NCBI GenBank assembly: GCA_949152475.1
Contig: OX424557.1
Coordinates: forward strand, 24,923,462 to 24,987,461
Length of the DNA stretch: 64,000 nt
Reading direction: 5' to 3'
Origin: Terebella lapidaria
Taxonomy: Eukaryota > Annelida > Polychaeta > Terebellida > Terebellidae
Both the position numbers and the translations under genes were made by a program. The notes under the pieces are model-generated. The model was not told where the DNA came from. It ran no database searches and saw nothing but the letters and a program-made list of their open reading frames with translations. Of the stretch, positions 38,921 through 52,400 are shown one piece after another (the stretch's first letter is position 1; the number at the start of each line of letters is the position of its first letter).

Positions 38921-39920
38921 AAACTCATCACCTTGAGTTCTACAACTTCACAATCTTATTCTGCGTGATCAGGCACAACTCCTGAGTAAAATCCGGCAAT
39001 ATATATTGGAACCTGGCTCTATAATGTGGTTCTGAATATTGTGAGACAGGAAAAACCTAAATTCATGACCCCCAAATTTTCGACCTGGACCGAAAATCCA
39101 GAGTTTTGGTCATACGACCATCGGACATGTATCATATGATGCGGATTTGACCATAGAAAAATACAAAAATAATCAGAAAAAATAATCATGATTACAAGCG
39201 GAGTTATCACAATTTTTCAATTTTGACCTTTAGTATGACCTTAACTGTAATTCTTGACCTTGAGCCCTATAACTTCACAGTCATGTTCTGCGTGAGAAGG
39301 CACAACTCCTGAGTAAAAATCAGAAACATATATTGGATCCTGGCTCTACAATAGGGTTTTGAAAATTGAGACAAGCAAGACCTAAGTTCATGACCCCCAA
39401 ATTTTCGACCTGGACCGAAAATCGAGATTTTAGGTCATACAACCAACAGACATGCATCATGTGATGCGGAATTGACCATAGAAAAATATAAAAATACACA
39501 GAAAAAATAATCTTGATTAGAAGCGGAGTTATCACGATTTTTCGATTTTGACCTTTACTATGACCTTAACTCTTATCCTTGACCCTGAGCTCTGAAACTT
39601 CAGGATCTTGTTCTGCGTGATAAGGCACAACTCCTGAGTAAAAATCAGCAACATATATCGGAACCTGGCTCTATAATATGATTTTCAATATTGTGAGAGA
39701 GGAAAAACCTAAATCTTGACCTCCAAATTTTCGACCTGGACCGAAAATCGGGAATTTGGGTCGTACAACCATCGGACATGCATCAGATGATGCAGAATTG
39801 ACCATAGAAAAATATAAAAATACCCAGAAAAAATAATCTCAGTTAGAAGCGAAGTTATCGCGATTTTTCGATTTTGACCTTTTCTATGACCTTGACCTCA
39901 ATTTTTGACCTTGACCTCCT
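38921..39920 (+). repeat. Core tandem array of ~326-bp repeats in element A'
   Basis: Three units matching 13740-14740 at offset 25180, with CTGCGTGA first at 38961. Repeat number is the same in A and A', so the array expanded before the two copies separated. Confidence 0.8.
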
Positions 39921-40093
39921 AAACGTTTACCACTTGGTACGAAATTGATTGTCCACCTTCTGGTGAAGTTTCATGACGATACGACCAAAATTGTGACCTG
40001 TAGAGTGAAAACAAACAAACACACAAACAAACAAACGGATAAACTCAACTGACCAACATACTTGACGAAATTTAATTTCGTCAAGTAACAAAC

Positions 40094-43000
40094 GGAACTG
40101 ACCAACATAGTTGTCGAATTTTCAATTCGTCAACTAATAAAGCTCCGCAAGTAGAAGAGACCCTGCGTATATCCGTTTCATGTACAGGATCTTTGGTTTT
40201 TAGATGAATGGTGCTCCCTACGCGTTTTCGTCACCCCCGATAGTGCTGATATAAAAGATCCCCTCGCTTGCCACAGATTGTATTTAGACAAGGGTTTTAG
40301 GCTTTGTTACATCACTTGTGCATCACTAAGTTGGAAAACCACAGAAATGTTGCTTTAGACCAGTATTCAGATGCATACAAGGTATATTGTATTACTACGC
40401 TACCGAGTGTTGATATTAGAGACGGTACGTGTGCACAGGGGGTAATCGTTTCCACATCATATTGAATTGTGAACGGGCTGACCAACAGTTTTACCCCAGG
40501 TCTCTTTAAGTCCTAATATCTCAGCGAGTTTTCAAGTTATTTTGAAAATAAAAAGTGCACCTTAAACTAGAAATAACACTGCATTTTTCTACATAAACAG
40601 CTTCAAAATTCAATATCCAATGATTTTTTTAAAATTGGATCCAGAAGAAAATGAAATGTATCCGTAGAATCCGGAATCCGGATCCGATCCGGATCAAACT
40701 TGCAATGTCTGTAGAGGTTGTCATTCTACACATGTGACTAAAATTTCAAGAGAATTCAATAAAAATTAAACGAGTTATGAATTTTTGAAAAATCGCCCCA
40801 TGTTAAAGATAGGGATTTTTCGAGTTTTCAAGAATTTTTGATGACGTCATCAATAAACCGATTTTCTTCAAAAACTTTCGGTGTCCTTCCTGGGTGAATA
40901 CCTACCTATCAGAAAAATTTCGTGATGCTCGCACTAAAACTGTGGCCTGTATCGTGCAAACAGACAGACAGACAGACAGACAAACAAACAAACAAACAAA
41001 CGGAACTGACCAACATAGTTGTCGAATTTTCAATTCGTCAACTAATAAAGCTCCGCAAGTAGAAGAGACCCTGCGTATATCCGTTTCATGTACAGGATCT
41101 TTGGTTTTTAGATGAATGGTGCTCCCTACGCGTTTTCGTCACCCCCGATAGTGCTGATATAAAAGATCCCCTCGCTTGCCACAGATTGTATTTAGACAAG
41201 GGTTTTAGGCTTTGTTACATCACTTGTGCATCACTAAGTTGGAAAACCACAGAAATGTTGCTTTAGACCAGTATTCAGATGCATACAAGGTATATTGTAT
41301 TACTACGCTACCGAGTGTTGATATTAGAGACGGTACGTGTGCACAGGGGGTAATCGTTTCCACATCATATTGAATTGTGAACGGGCTGACCAACAGTTTT
41401 ACCCCAGGTCTCTTTAAGTCCTAATATCTCAGCGAGTTTTCAAGTTATTTTGAAAATAAAAAGTGCACCTTAAACTAGAAATAACACTGCATTTTTCTAC
41501 ATAAACAGCTTCAAAATTCAATATCCAATGATTTTTTTAAAATTGGATCCAGAAGAAAATGAAATGTATCCGTAGAATCCGGAATCCGGATCCGATCCGG
41601 ATCAAACTTGCAATGTCTGTAGAGGTTGTCATTCTACACATGTGACTAAAATTTCAAGAGAATTCAATAAAAATTAAACGAGTTATGAATTTTTGAAAAA
41701 TCGCCCCATGTTAAAGATAGGGATTTTTCGAGTTTTCAAGAATTTTTGATGACGTCATCAATAAACCGATTTTCTTCAAAAACTTTCGGTGTCCTTCCTG
41801 GGTGAATACCTACCTATCAGAAAAATTTCGTGATGCTCGCACTAAAACTGTGGCCTGTATCGTGCAAACAGACAGACAGACAGACAGACAAACAAACAAA
41901 CAAACAAACGGAACTGACCAACATAGTTGTCGAATTTTCAATTCGTCAACTAATAAAGCTCCGCAAGTAGAAGAGACCCTGCGTATATCCGTTTCATGTA
42001 CAGGATCTTTGGTTTTTAGATGAATGGTGCTCCCTACGCGTTTTCGTCACCCCCGATAGTGCTGATATAAAAGATCCCCTCGCTTGCCACAGATTGTATT
42101 TAGACAAGGGTTTTAGGCTTTGTTACATCACTTGTGCATCACTAAGTTGGAAAACCACAGAAATGTTGCTTTAGACCAGTATTCAGATGCATACAAGGTA
42201 TATTGTATTACTACGCTACCGAGTGTTGATATTAGAGACGGTACGTGTGCACAGGGGGTAATCGTTTCCACATCATATTGAATTGTGAACGGGCTGACCA
42301 ACAGTTTTACCCCAGGTCTCTTTAAGTCCTAATATCTCAGCGAGTTTTCAAGTTATTTTGAAAATAAAAAGTGCACCTTAAACTAGAAATAACACTGCAT
42401 TTTTCTACATAAACAGCTTCAAAATTCAATATCCAATGATTTTTTTAAAATTGGATCCAGAAGAAAATGAAATGTATCCGTAGAATCCGGAATCCGGATC
42501 CGATCCGGATCAAACTTGCAATGTCTGTAGAGGTTGTCATTCTACACATGTGACTAAAATTTCAAGAGAATTCAATAAAAATTAAACGAGTTATGAATTT
42601 TTGAAAAATCGCCCCATGTTAAAGATAGGGATTTTTCGAGTTTTCAAGAATTTTTGATGACGTCATCAATAAACCGATTTTCTTCAAAAACTTTCGGTGT
42701 CCTTCCTGGGTGAATACCTACCTATCAGAAAAATTTCGTGATGCTCGCACTAAAACTGTGGCCTGTATCGTGCAAACAGACAGACAGACAGACAGACAAA
42801 CAAACAAACAAACAAACGGAACTGACCAACATAGTTGTCGAATTTTCAATTCGTCAACTAATAAAGCTCCGCAAGTAGAAGAGACCCTGCGTATATCCGT
42901 TTCATGTACAGGATCTTTGGTTTTTAGATGAATGGTGCTCCCTACGCGTTTTCGTCACCCCCGATAGTGCTGATATAAAAGATCCCCTCGCTTGCCACAG

Positions 43001-46000
43001 ATTGTATTTAGACAAGGGTTTTAGGCTTTGTTACATCACTTGTGCATCACTAAGTTGGAAAACCACAGAAATGTTGCTTTAGACCAGTATTCAGATGCAT
43101 ACAAGGTATATTGTATTACTACGCTACCGAGTGTTGATATTAGAGACGGTACGTGTGCACAGGGGGTAATCGTTTCCACATCATATTGAATTGTGAACGG
43201 GCTGACCAACAGTTTTACCCCAGGTCTCTTTAAGTCCTAATATCTCAGCGAGTTTTCAAGTTATTTTGAAAATAAAAAGTGCACCTTAAACTAGAAATAA
43301 CACTGCATTTTTCTACATAAACAGCTTCAAAATTCAATATCCAATGATTTTTTTAAAATTGGATCCAGAAGAAAATGAAATGTATCCGTAGAATCCGGAA
43401 TCCGGATCCGATCCGGATCAAACTTGCAATGTCTGTAGAGGTTGTCATTCTACACATGTGACTAAAATTTCAAGAGAATTCAATAAAAATTAAACGAGTT
43501 ATGAATTTTTGAAAAATCGCCCCATGTTAAAGATAGGGATTTTTCGAGTTTTCAAGAATTTTTGATGACGTCATCAATAAACCGATTTTCTTCAAAAACT
43601 TTCGGTGTCCTTCCTGGGTGAATACCTACCTATCAGAAAAATTTCGTGATGCTCGCACTAAAACTGTGGCCTGTATCGTGCAAACAGACAGACAGACAGA
43701 CAGACAAACAAACAAACAAACAAACGGAACTGACCAACATAGTTGTCGAATTTTCAATTCGTCAACTAATAAAGCTCCGCAAGTAGAAGAGACCCTGCGT
43801 ATATCCGTTTCATGTACAGGATCTTTGGTTTTTAGATGAATGGTGCTCCCTACGCGTTTTCGTCACCCCCGATAGTGCTGATATAAAAGATCCCCTCGCT
43901 TGCCACAGATTGTATTTAGACAAGGGTTTTAGGCTTTGTTACATCACTTGTGCATCACTAAGTTGGAAAACCACAGAAATGTTGCTTTAGACCAGTATTC
44001 AGATGCATACAAGGTATATTGTATTACTACGCTACCGAGTGTTGATATTAGAGACGGTACGTGTGCACAGGGGGTAATCGTTTCCACATCATATTGAATT
44101 GTGAACGGGCTGACCAACAGTTTTACCCCAGGTCTCTTTAAGTCCTAATATCTCAGCGAGTTTTCAAGTTATTTTGAAAATAAAAAGTGCACCTTAAACT
44201 AGAAATAACACTGCATTTTTCTACATAAACAGCTTCAAAATTCAATATCCAATGATTTTTTTAAAATTGGATCCAGAAGAAAATGAAATGTATCCGTAGA
44301 ATCCGGAATCCGGATCCGATCCGGATCAAACTTGCAATGTCTGTAGAGGTTGTCATTCTACACATGTGACTAAAATTTCAAGAGAATTCAATAAAAATTA
44401 AACGAGTTATGAATTTTTGAAAAATCGCCCCATGTTAAAGATAGGGATTTTTCGAGTTTTCAAGAATTTTTGATGACGTCATCAATAAACCGATTTTCTT
44501 CAAAAACTTTCGGTGTCCTTCCTGGGTGAATACCTACCTATCAGAAAAATTTCGTGATGCTCGCACTAAAACTGTGGCCTGTATCGTGCAAACAGACAGA
44601 CAGACAGACAGACAAACAAACAAACAAACAAACGGAACTGACCAACATAGTTGTCGAATTTTCAATTCGTCAACTAATAAAGCTCCGCAAGTAGAAGAGA
44701 CCCTGCGTATATCCGTTTCATGTACAGGATCTTTGGTTTTTAGATGAATGGTGCTCCCTACGCGTTTTCGTCACCCCCGATAGTGCTGATATAAAAGATC
44801 CCCTCGCTTGCCACAGATTGTATTTAGACAAGGGTTTTAGGCTTTGTTACATCACTTGTGCATCACTAAGTTGGAAAACCACAGAAATGTTGCTTTAGAC
44901 CAGTATTCAGATGCATACAAGGTATATTGTATTACTACGCTACCGAGTGTTGATATTAGAGACGGTACGTGTGCACAGGGGGTAATCGTTTCCACATCAT
45001 ATTGAATTGTGAACGGGCTGACCAACAGTTTTACCCCAGGTCTCTTTAAGTCCTAATATCTCAGCGAGTTTTCAAGTTATTTTGAAAATAAAAAGTGCAC
45101 CTTAAACTAGAAATAACACTGCATTTTTCTACATAAACAGCTTCAAAATTCAATATCCAATGATTTTTTTAAAATTGGATCCAGAAGAAAATGAAATGTA
45201 TCCGTAGAATCCGGAATCCGGATCCGATCCGGATCAAACTTGCAATGTCTGTAGAGGTTGTCATTCTACACATGTGACTAAAATTTCAAGAGAATTCAAT
45301 AAAAATTAAACGAGTTATGAATTTTTGAAAAATCGCCCCATGTTAAAGATAGGGATTTTTCGAGTTTTCAAGAATTTTTGATGACGTCATCAATAAACCG
45401 ATTTTCTTCAAAAACTTTCGGTGTCCTTCCTGGGTGAATACCTACCTATCAGAAAAATTTCGTGATGCTCGCACTAAAACTGTGGCCTGTATCGTGCAAA
45501 CAGACAGACAGACAGACAGACAAACAAACAAACAAACAAACGGAACTGACCAACATAGTTGTCGAATTTTCAATTCGTCAACTAATAAAGCTCCGCAAGT
45601 AGAAGAGACCCTGCGTATATCCGTTTCATGTACAGGATCTTTGGTTTTTAGATGAATGGTGCTCCCTACGCGTTTTCGTCACCCCCGATAGTGCTGATAT
45701 AAAAGATCCCCTCGCTTGCCACAGATTGTATTTAGACAAGGGTTTTAGGCTTTGTTACATCACTTGTGCATCACTAAGTTGGAAAACCACAGAAATGTTG
45801 CTTTAGACCAGTATTCAGATGCATACAAGGTATATTGTATTACTACGCTACCGAGTGTTGATATTAGAGACGGTACGTGTGCACAGGGGGTAATCGTTTC
45901 CACATCATATTGAATTGTGAACGGGCTGACCAACAGTTTTACCCCAGGTCTCTTTAAGTCCTAATATCTCAGCGAGTTTTCAAGTTATTTTGAAAATAAA

Positions 46001-46407
46001 AAGTGCACCTTAAACTAGAAATAACACTGCATTTTTCTACATAAACAGCTTCAAAATTCAATATCCAATGATTTTTTTAAAATTGGATCCAGAAGAAAAT
46101 GAAATGTATCCGTAGAATCCGGAATCCGGATCCGATCCGGATCAAACTTGCAATGTCTGTAGAGGTTGTCATTCTACACATGTGACTAAAATTTCAAGAG
46201 AATTCAATAAAAATTAAACGAGTTATGAATTTTTGAAAAATCGCCCCATGTTAAAGATAGGGATTTTTCGAGTTTTCAAGAATTTTTGATGACGTCATCA
46301 ATAAACCGATTTTCTTCAAAAACTTTCGGTGTCCTTCCTGGGTGAATACCTACCTATCAGAAAAATTTCGTGATGCTCGCACTAAAACTGTGGCCTGTAT
46401 CGTGCAA

Positions 46408-46438
<31 letters not shown>

Positions 46439-49400
46439 AACAAACAAACAAACGGAACTGACCAACATAGTTGTCGAATTTTCAATTCGTCAACTAATAA
46501 AGCTCCGCAAGTAGAAGAGACCCTGCGTATATCCGTTTCATGTACAGGATCTTTGGTTTTTAGATGAATGGTGCTCCCTACGCGTTTTCGTCACCCCCGA
46601 TAGTGCTGATATAAAAGATCCCCTCGCTTGCCACAGATTGTATTTAGACAAGGGTTTTAGGCTTTGTTACATCACTTGTGCATCACTAAGTTGGAAAACC
46701 ACAGAAATGTTGCTTTAGACCAGTATTCAGATGCATACAAGGTATATTGTATTACTACGCTACCGAGTGTTGATATTAGAGACGGTACGTGTGCACAGGG
46801 GGTAATCGTTTCCACATCATATTGAATTGTGAACGGGCTGACCAACAGTTTTACCCCAGGTCTCTTTAAGTCCTAATATCTCAGCGAGTTTTCAAGTTAT
46901 TTTGAAAATAAAAAGTGCACCTTAAACTAGAAATAACACTGCATTTTTCTACATAAACAGCTTCAAAATTCAATATCCAATGATTTTTTTAAAATTGGAT
47001 CCAGAAGAAAATGAAATGTATCCGTAGAATCCGGAATCCGGATCCGATCCGGATCAAACTTGCAATGTCTGTAGAGGTTGTCATTCTACACATGTGACTA
47101 AAATTTCAAGAGAATTCAATAAAAATTAAACGAGTTATGAATTTTTGAAAAATCGCCCCATGTTAAAGATAGGGATTTTTCGAGTTTTCAAGAATTTTTG
47201 ATGACGTCATCAATAAACCGATTTTCTTCAAAAACTTTCGGTGTCCTTCCTGGGTGAATACCTACCTATCAGAAAAATTTCGTGATGCTCGCACTAAAAC
47301 TGTGGCCTGTATCGTGCAAACAGACAGACAGACAGACAGACAAACAAACAAACAAACAAACGGAACTGACCAACATAGTTGTCGAATTTTCAATTCGTCA
47401 ACTAATAAAGCTCCGCAAGTAGAAGAGACCCTGCGTATATCCGTTTCATGTACAGGATCTTTGGTTTTTAGATGAATGGTGCTCCCTACGCGTTTTCGTC
47501 ACCCCCGATAGTGCTGATATAAAAGATCCCCTCGCTTGCCACAGATTGTATTTAGACAAGGGTTTTAGGCTTTGTTACATCACTTGTGCATCACTAAGTT
47601 GGAAAACCACAGAAATGTTGCTTTAGACCAGTATTCAGATGCATACAAGGTATATTGTATTACTACGCTACCGAGTGTTGATATTAGAGACGGTACGTGT
47701 GCACAGGGGGTAATCGTTTCCACATCATATTGAATTGTGAACGGGCTGACCAACAGTTTTACCCCAGGTCTCTTTAAGTCCTAATATCTCAGCGAGTTTT
47801 CAAGTTATTTTGAAAATAAAAAGTGCACCTTAAACTAGAAATAACACTGCATTTTTCTACATAAACAGCTTCAAAATTCAATATCCAATGATTTTTTTAA
47901 AATTGGATCCAGAAGAAAATGAAATGTATCCGTAGAATCCGGAATCCGGATCCGATCCGGATCAAACTTGCAATGTCTGTAGAGGTTGTCATTCTACACA
48001 TGTGACTAAAATTTCAAGAGAATTCAATAAAAATTAAACGAGTTATGAATTTTTGAAAAATCGCCCCATGTTAAAGATAGGGATTTTTCGAGTTTTCAAG
48101 AATTTTTGATGACGTCATCAATAAACCGATTTTCTTCAAAAACTTTCGGTGTCCTTCCTGGGTGAATACCTACCTATCAGAAAAATTTCGTGATGCTCGC
48201 ACTAAAACTGTGGCCTGTATCGTGCAAACAGACAGACAGACAGACAGACAAACAAACAAACAAACAAACGGAACTGACCAACATAGTTGTCGAATTTTCA
48301 ATTCGTCAACTAATAAAGCTCCGCAAGTAGAAGAGACCCTGCGTATATCCGTTTCATGTACAGGATCTTTGGTTTTTAGATGAATGGTGCTCCCTACGCG
48401 TTTTCGTCACCCCCGATAGTGCTGATATAAAAGAGCCCCTCGCTTGCCACAGATTGTATTTAGACAAGGGTTTTAGGCTTTGTTACATCACTTGTGCATC
48501 ACTAAGTTGGAAAACCACAGAAATGTTGCTTTAGACCAGTATTCAGATGCATACAAGGTATATTGTATTACTACGCTACCGAGTGTTGATATTAGAGACG
48601 GTACGTGTGCACAGGGGGTAATCGTTTCCACATCATATTGAATTGTGAACGGGCTGACCAACAGTTTTACCCCAGGTCTCTTTAAGTCCTAATATCTCAG
48701 CGAGTTTTCAAGTTATTTTGAAAATAAAAAGTGCACCTTAAACTAGAAATAACACTGCATTTTTCTACATAAACAGCTTCAAAATTCAATATCCAATGAT
48801 TTTTTTAAAATTGGATCCAGAAGAAAATGAAATGTATCCGTAGAATCCGGAATCCGGATCCGATCCGGATCAAACTTGCAATGTCTGTAGAGGTTGTCAT
48901 TCTACACATGTGACTAAAATTTCAAGAGAATTCAATAAAAATTAAACGAGTTATGAATTTTTGAAAAATCGCCCCATGTTAAAGATAGGGATTTTTCGAG
49001 TTTTCAAGAATTTTTGATGACGTCATCAATAAACCGATTTTCTTCAAAAACTTTCGGTGTCCTTCCTGGGTGAATACCTACCTATCAGAAAAATTTCGTG
49101 ATGCTCGCACTAAAACTGTGGCCTGTATCGTGCAAACAGACAGACAGACAGACAGACAAACAAACAAACAAACAAACGGAACTGACCAACATAGTTGTCG
49201 AATTTTCAATTCGTCAACTAATAAAGCTCCGCAAGTAGAAGAGACCCTGCGTATATCCGTTTCATGTACAGGATCTTTGGTTTTTAGATGAATGGTGCTC
49301 CCTACGCGTTTTCGTCACCCCCGATAGTGCTGATATAAAAGATCCCCTCGCTTGCCACAGATTGTATTTAGACAAGGGTTTTAGGCTTTGTTACATCACT

Positions 49401-52400
49401 TGTGCATCACTAAGTTGGAAAACCACAGAAATGTTGCTTTAGACCAGTATTCAGATGCATACAAGGTATATTGTATTACTACGCTACCGAGTGTTGATAT
49501 TAGAGACGGTACGTGTGCACAGGGGGTAATCGTTTCCACATCATATTGAATTGTGAACGGGCTGACCAACAGTTTTACCCCAGGTCTCTTTAAGTCCTAA
49601 TATCTCAGCGAGTTTTCAAGTTATTTTGAAAATAAAAAGTGCACCTTAAACTAGAAATAACACTGCATTTTTCTACATAAACAGCTTCAAAATTCAATAT
49701 CCAATGATTTTTTTAAAATTGGATCCAGAAGAAAATGAAATGTATCCGTAGAATCCGGAATCCGGATCCGATCCGGATCAAACTTGCAATGTCTGTAGAG
49801 GTTGTCATTCTACACATGTGACTAAAATTTCAAGAGAATTCAATAAAAATTAAACGAGTTATGAATTTTTGAAAAATCGCCCCATGTTAAAGATAGGGAT
49901 TTTTCGAGTTTTCAAGAATTTTTGATGACGTCATCAATAAACCGATTTTCTTCAAAAACTTTCGGTGTCCTTCCTGGGTGAATACCTACCTATCAGAAAA
50001 ATTTCGTGATGCTCGCACTAAAACTGTGGCCTGTATCGTGCAAACAGACAGACAGACAGACAGACAAACAAACAAACAAACAAACGGAACTGACCAACAT
50101 AGTTGTCGAATTTTCAATTCGTCAACTAATAAAGCTCCGCAAGTAGAAGAGACCCTGCGTATATCCGTTTCATGTACAGGATCTTTGGTTTTTAGATGAA
50201 TGGTGCTCCCTACGCGTTTTCGTCACCCCCGATAGTGCTGATATAAAAGATCCCCTCGCTTGCCACAGATTGTATTTAGACAAGGGTTTTAGGCTTTGTT
50301 ACATCACTTGTGCATCACTAAGTTGGAAAACCACAGAAATGTTGCTTTAGACCAGTATTCAGATGCATACAAGGTATATTGTATTACTACGCTACCGAGT
50401 GTTGATATTAGAGACGGTACGTGTGCACAGGGGGTAATCGTTTCCACATCATATTGAATTGTGAACGGGCTGACCAACAGTTTTACCCCAGGTCTCTTTA
50501 AGTCCTAATATCTCAGCGAGTTTTCAAGTTATTTTGAAAATAAAAAGTGCACCTTAAACTAGAAATAACACTGCATTTTTCTACATAAACAGCTTCAAAA
50601 TTCAATATCCAATGATTTTTTTAAAATTGGATCCAGAAGAAAATGAAATGTATCCGTAGAATCCGGAATCCGGATCCGATCCGGATCAAACTTGCAATGT
50701 CTGTAGAGGTTGTCATTCTACACATGTGACTAAAATTTCAAGAGAATTCAATAAAAATTAAACGAGTTATGAATTTTTGAAAAATCGCCCCATGTTAAAG
50801 ATAGGGATTTTTCGAGTTTTCAAGAATTTTTGATGACGTCATCAATAAACCGATTTTCTTCAAAAACTTTCGGTGTCCTTCCTGGGTGAATACCTACCTA
50901 TCAGAAAAATTTCGTGATGCTCGCACTAAAACTGTGGCCTGTATCGTGCAAACAGACAGACAGACAGACAGACAAACAAACAAACAAACAAACGGAACTG
51001 ACCAACATAGTTGTCGAATTTTCAATTCGTCAACTAATAAAGCTCCGCAAGTAGAAGAGACCCTGCGTATATCCGTTTCATGTACAGGATCTTTGGTTTT
51101 TAGATGAATGGTGCTCCCTACGCGTTTTCGTCACCCCCGATAGTGCTGATATAAAAGATCCCCTCGCTTGCCACAGATTGTATTTAGACAAGGGTTTTAG
51201 GCTTTGTTACATCACTTGTGCATCACTAAGTTGGAAAACCACAGAAATGTTGCTTTAGACCAGTATTCAGATGCATACAAGGTATATTGTATTACTACGC
51301 TACCGAGTGTTGATATTAGAGACGGTACGTGTGCACAGGGGGTAATCGTTTCCACATCATATTGAATTGTGAATGGGCTGACCAACAGTTTTACCCCAGG
51401 TCTCTTTAAGTCCTAATATCTCAGCGAGTTTTCAAGTTATTTTGAAAATAAAAAGTGCACCTTAAACTAGAAATAACACTGCATTTTTCTACATAAACAG
51501 CTTCAAAATTCAATATCCAATGATTTTTTTAAAATTGGATCCAGAAGAAAATGAAATGTATCCGTAGAATCCGGAATCCGGATCCGATCCGGATCAAACT
51601 TGCAATGTCTGTAGAGGTTGTCATTCTACACATGTGACTAAAATTTCAAGAGAATTCAATAAAAATTAAACGAGTTATGAATTTTTGAAAAATCGCCCCA
51701 TGTTAAAGATAGGGATTTTTCGAGTTTTCAAGAATTTTTGATGACGTCATCAATAAACCGATTTTCTTCAAAAACTTTCGGTGTCCTTCCTGGGTGAATA
51801 CCTACCTATCAGAAAAATTTCGTGATGCTCGCACTAAAACTGTGGCCTGTATCGTGCAAACAGACAGACAGACAGACAGACAAACAAACAAACAAACAAA
51901 CGGAACTGACCAACATAGTTGTCGAATTTTCAATTCGTCAACTAATAAAGCTCCGCAAGTAGAAGAGACCCTGCGTATATCCGTTTCATGTACAGGATCT
52001 TTGGTTTTTAGATGAATGGTGCTCCCTACGCGTTTTCGTCACCCCCGATAGTGCTGATATAAAAGATCCCCTCGCTTGCCACAGATTGTATTTAGACAAG
52101 GGTTTTAGGCTTTGTTACATCACTTGTGCATCACTAAGTTGGAAAACCACAGAAATGTTGCTTTAGACCAGTATTCAGATGCATACAAGGTATATTGTAT
52201 TACTACGCTACCGAGTGTTGATATTAGAGACGGTACGTGTGCACAGGGGGTAATCGTTTCCACATCATATTGAATTGTGAACGGGCTGACCAACAGTTTT
52301 ACCCCAGGTCTCTTTAAGTCCTAATATCTCAGCGAGTTTTCAAGTTATTTTGAAAATAAAAAGTGCACCTTAAACTAGAAATAACACTGCATTTTTCTAC

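Larger units (their letters stand above)
37779..40089 (+). mobile_element. Element A', second copy of element A
   Basis: Palindrome at 37787-37797, CTTGACGAAA at 37802-37811, hairpin at 40061-40085, then TAAC and one AAAC. It has the same overall length as A despite compensating small indels. The split of the host tract differs from A: three AAAC on the left and one on the right here, one on the left and three on the right at A. Confidence 0.7.
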
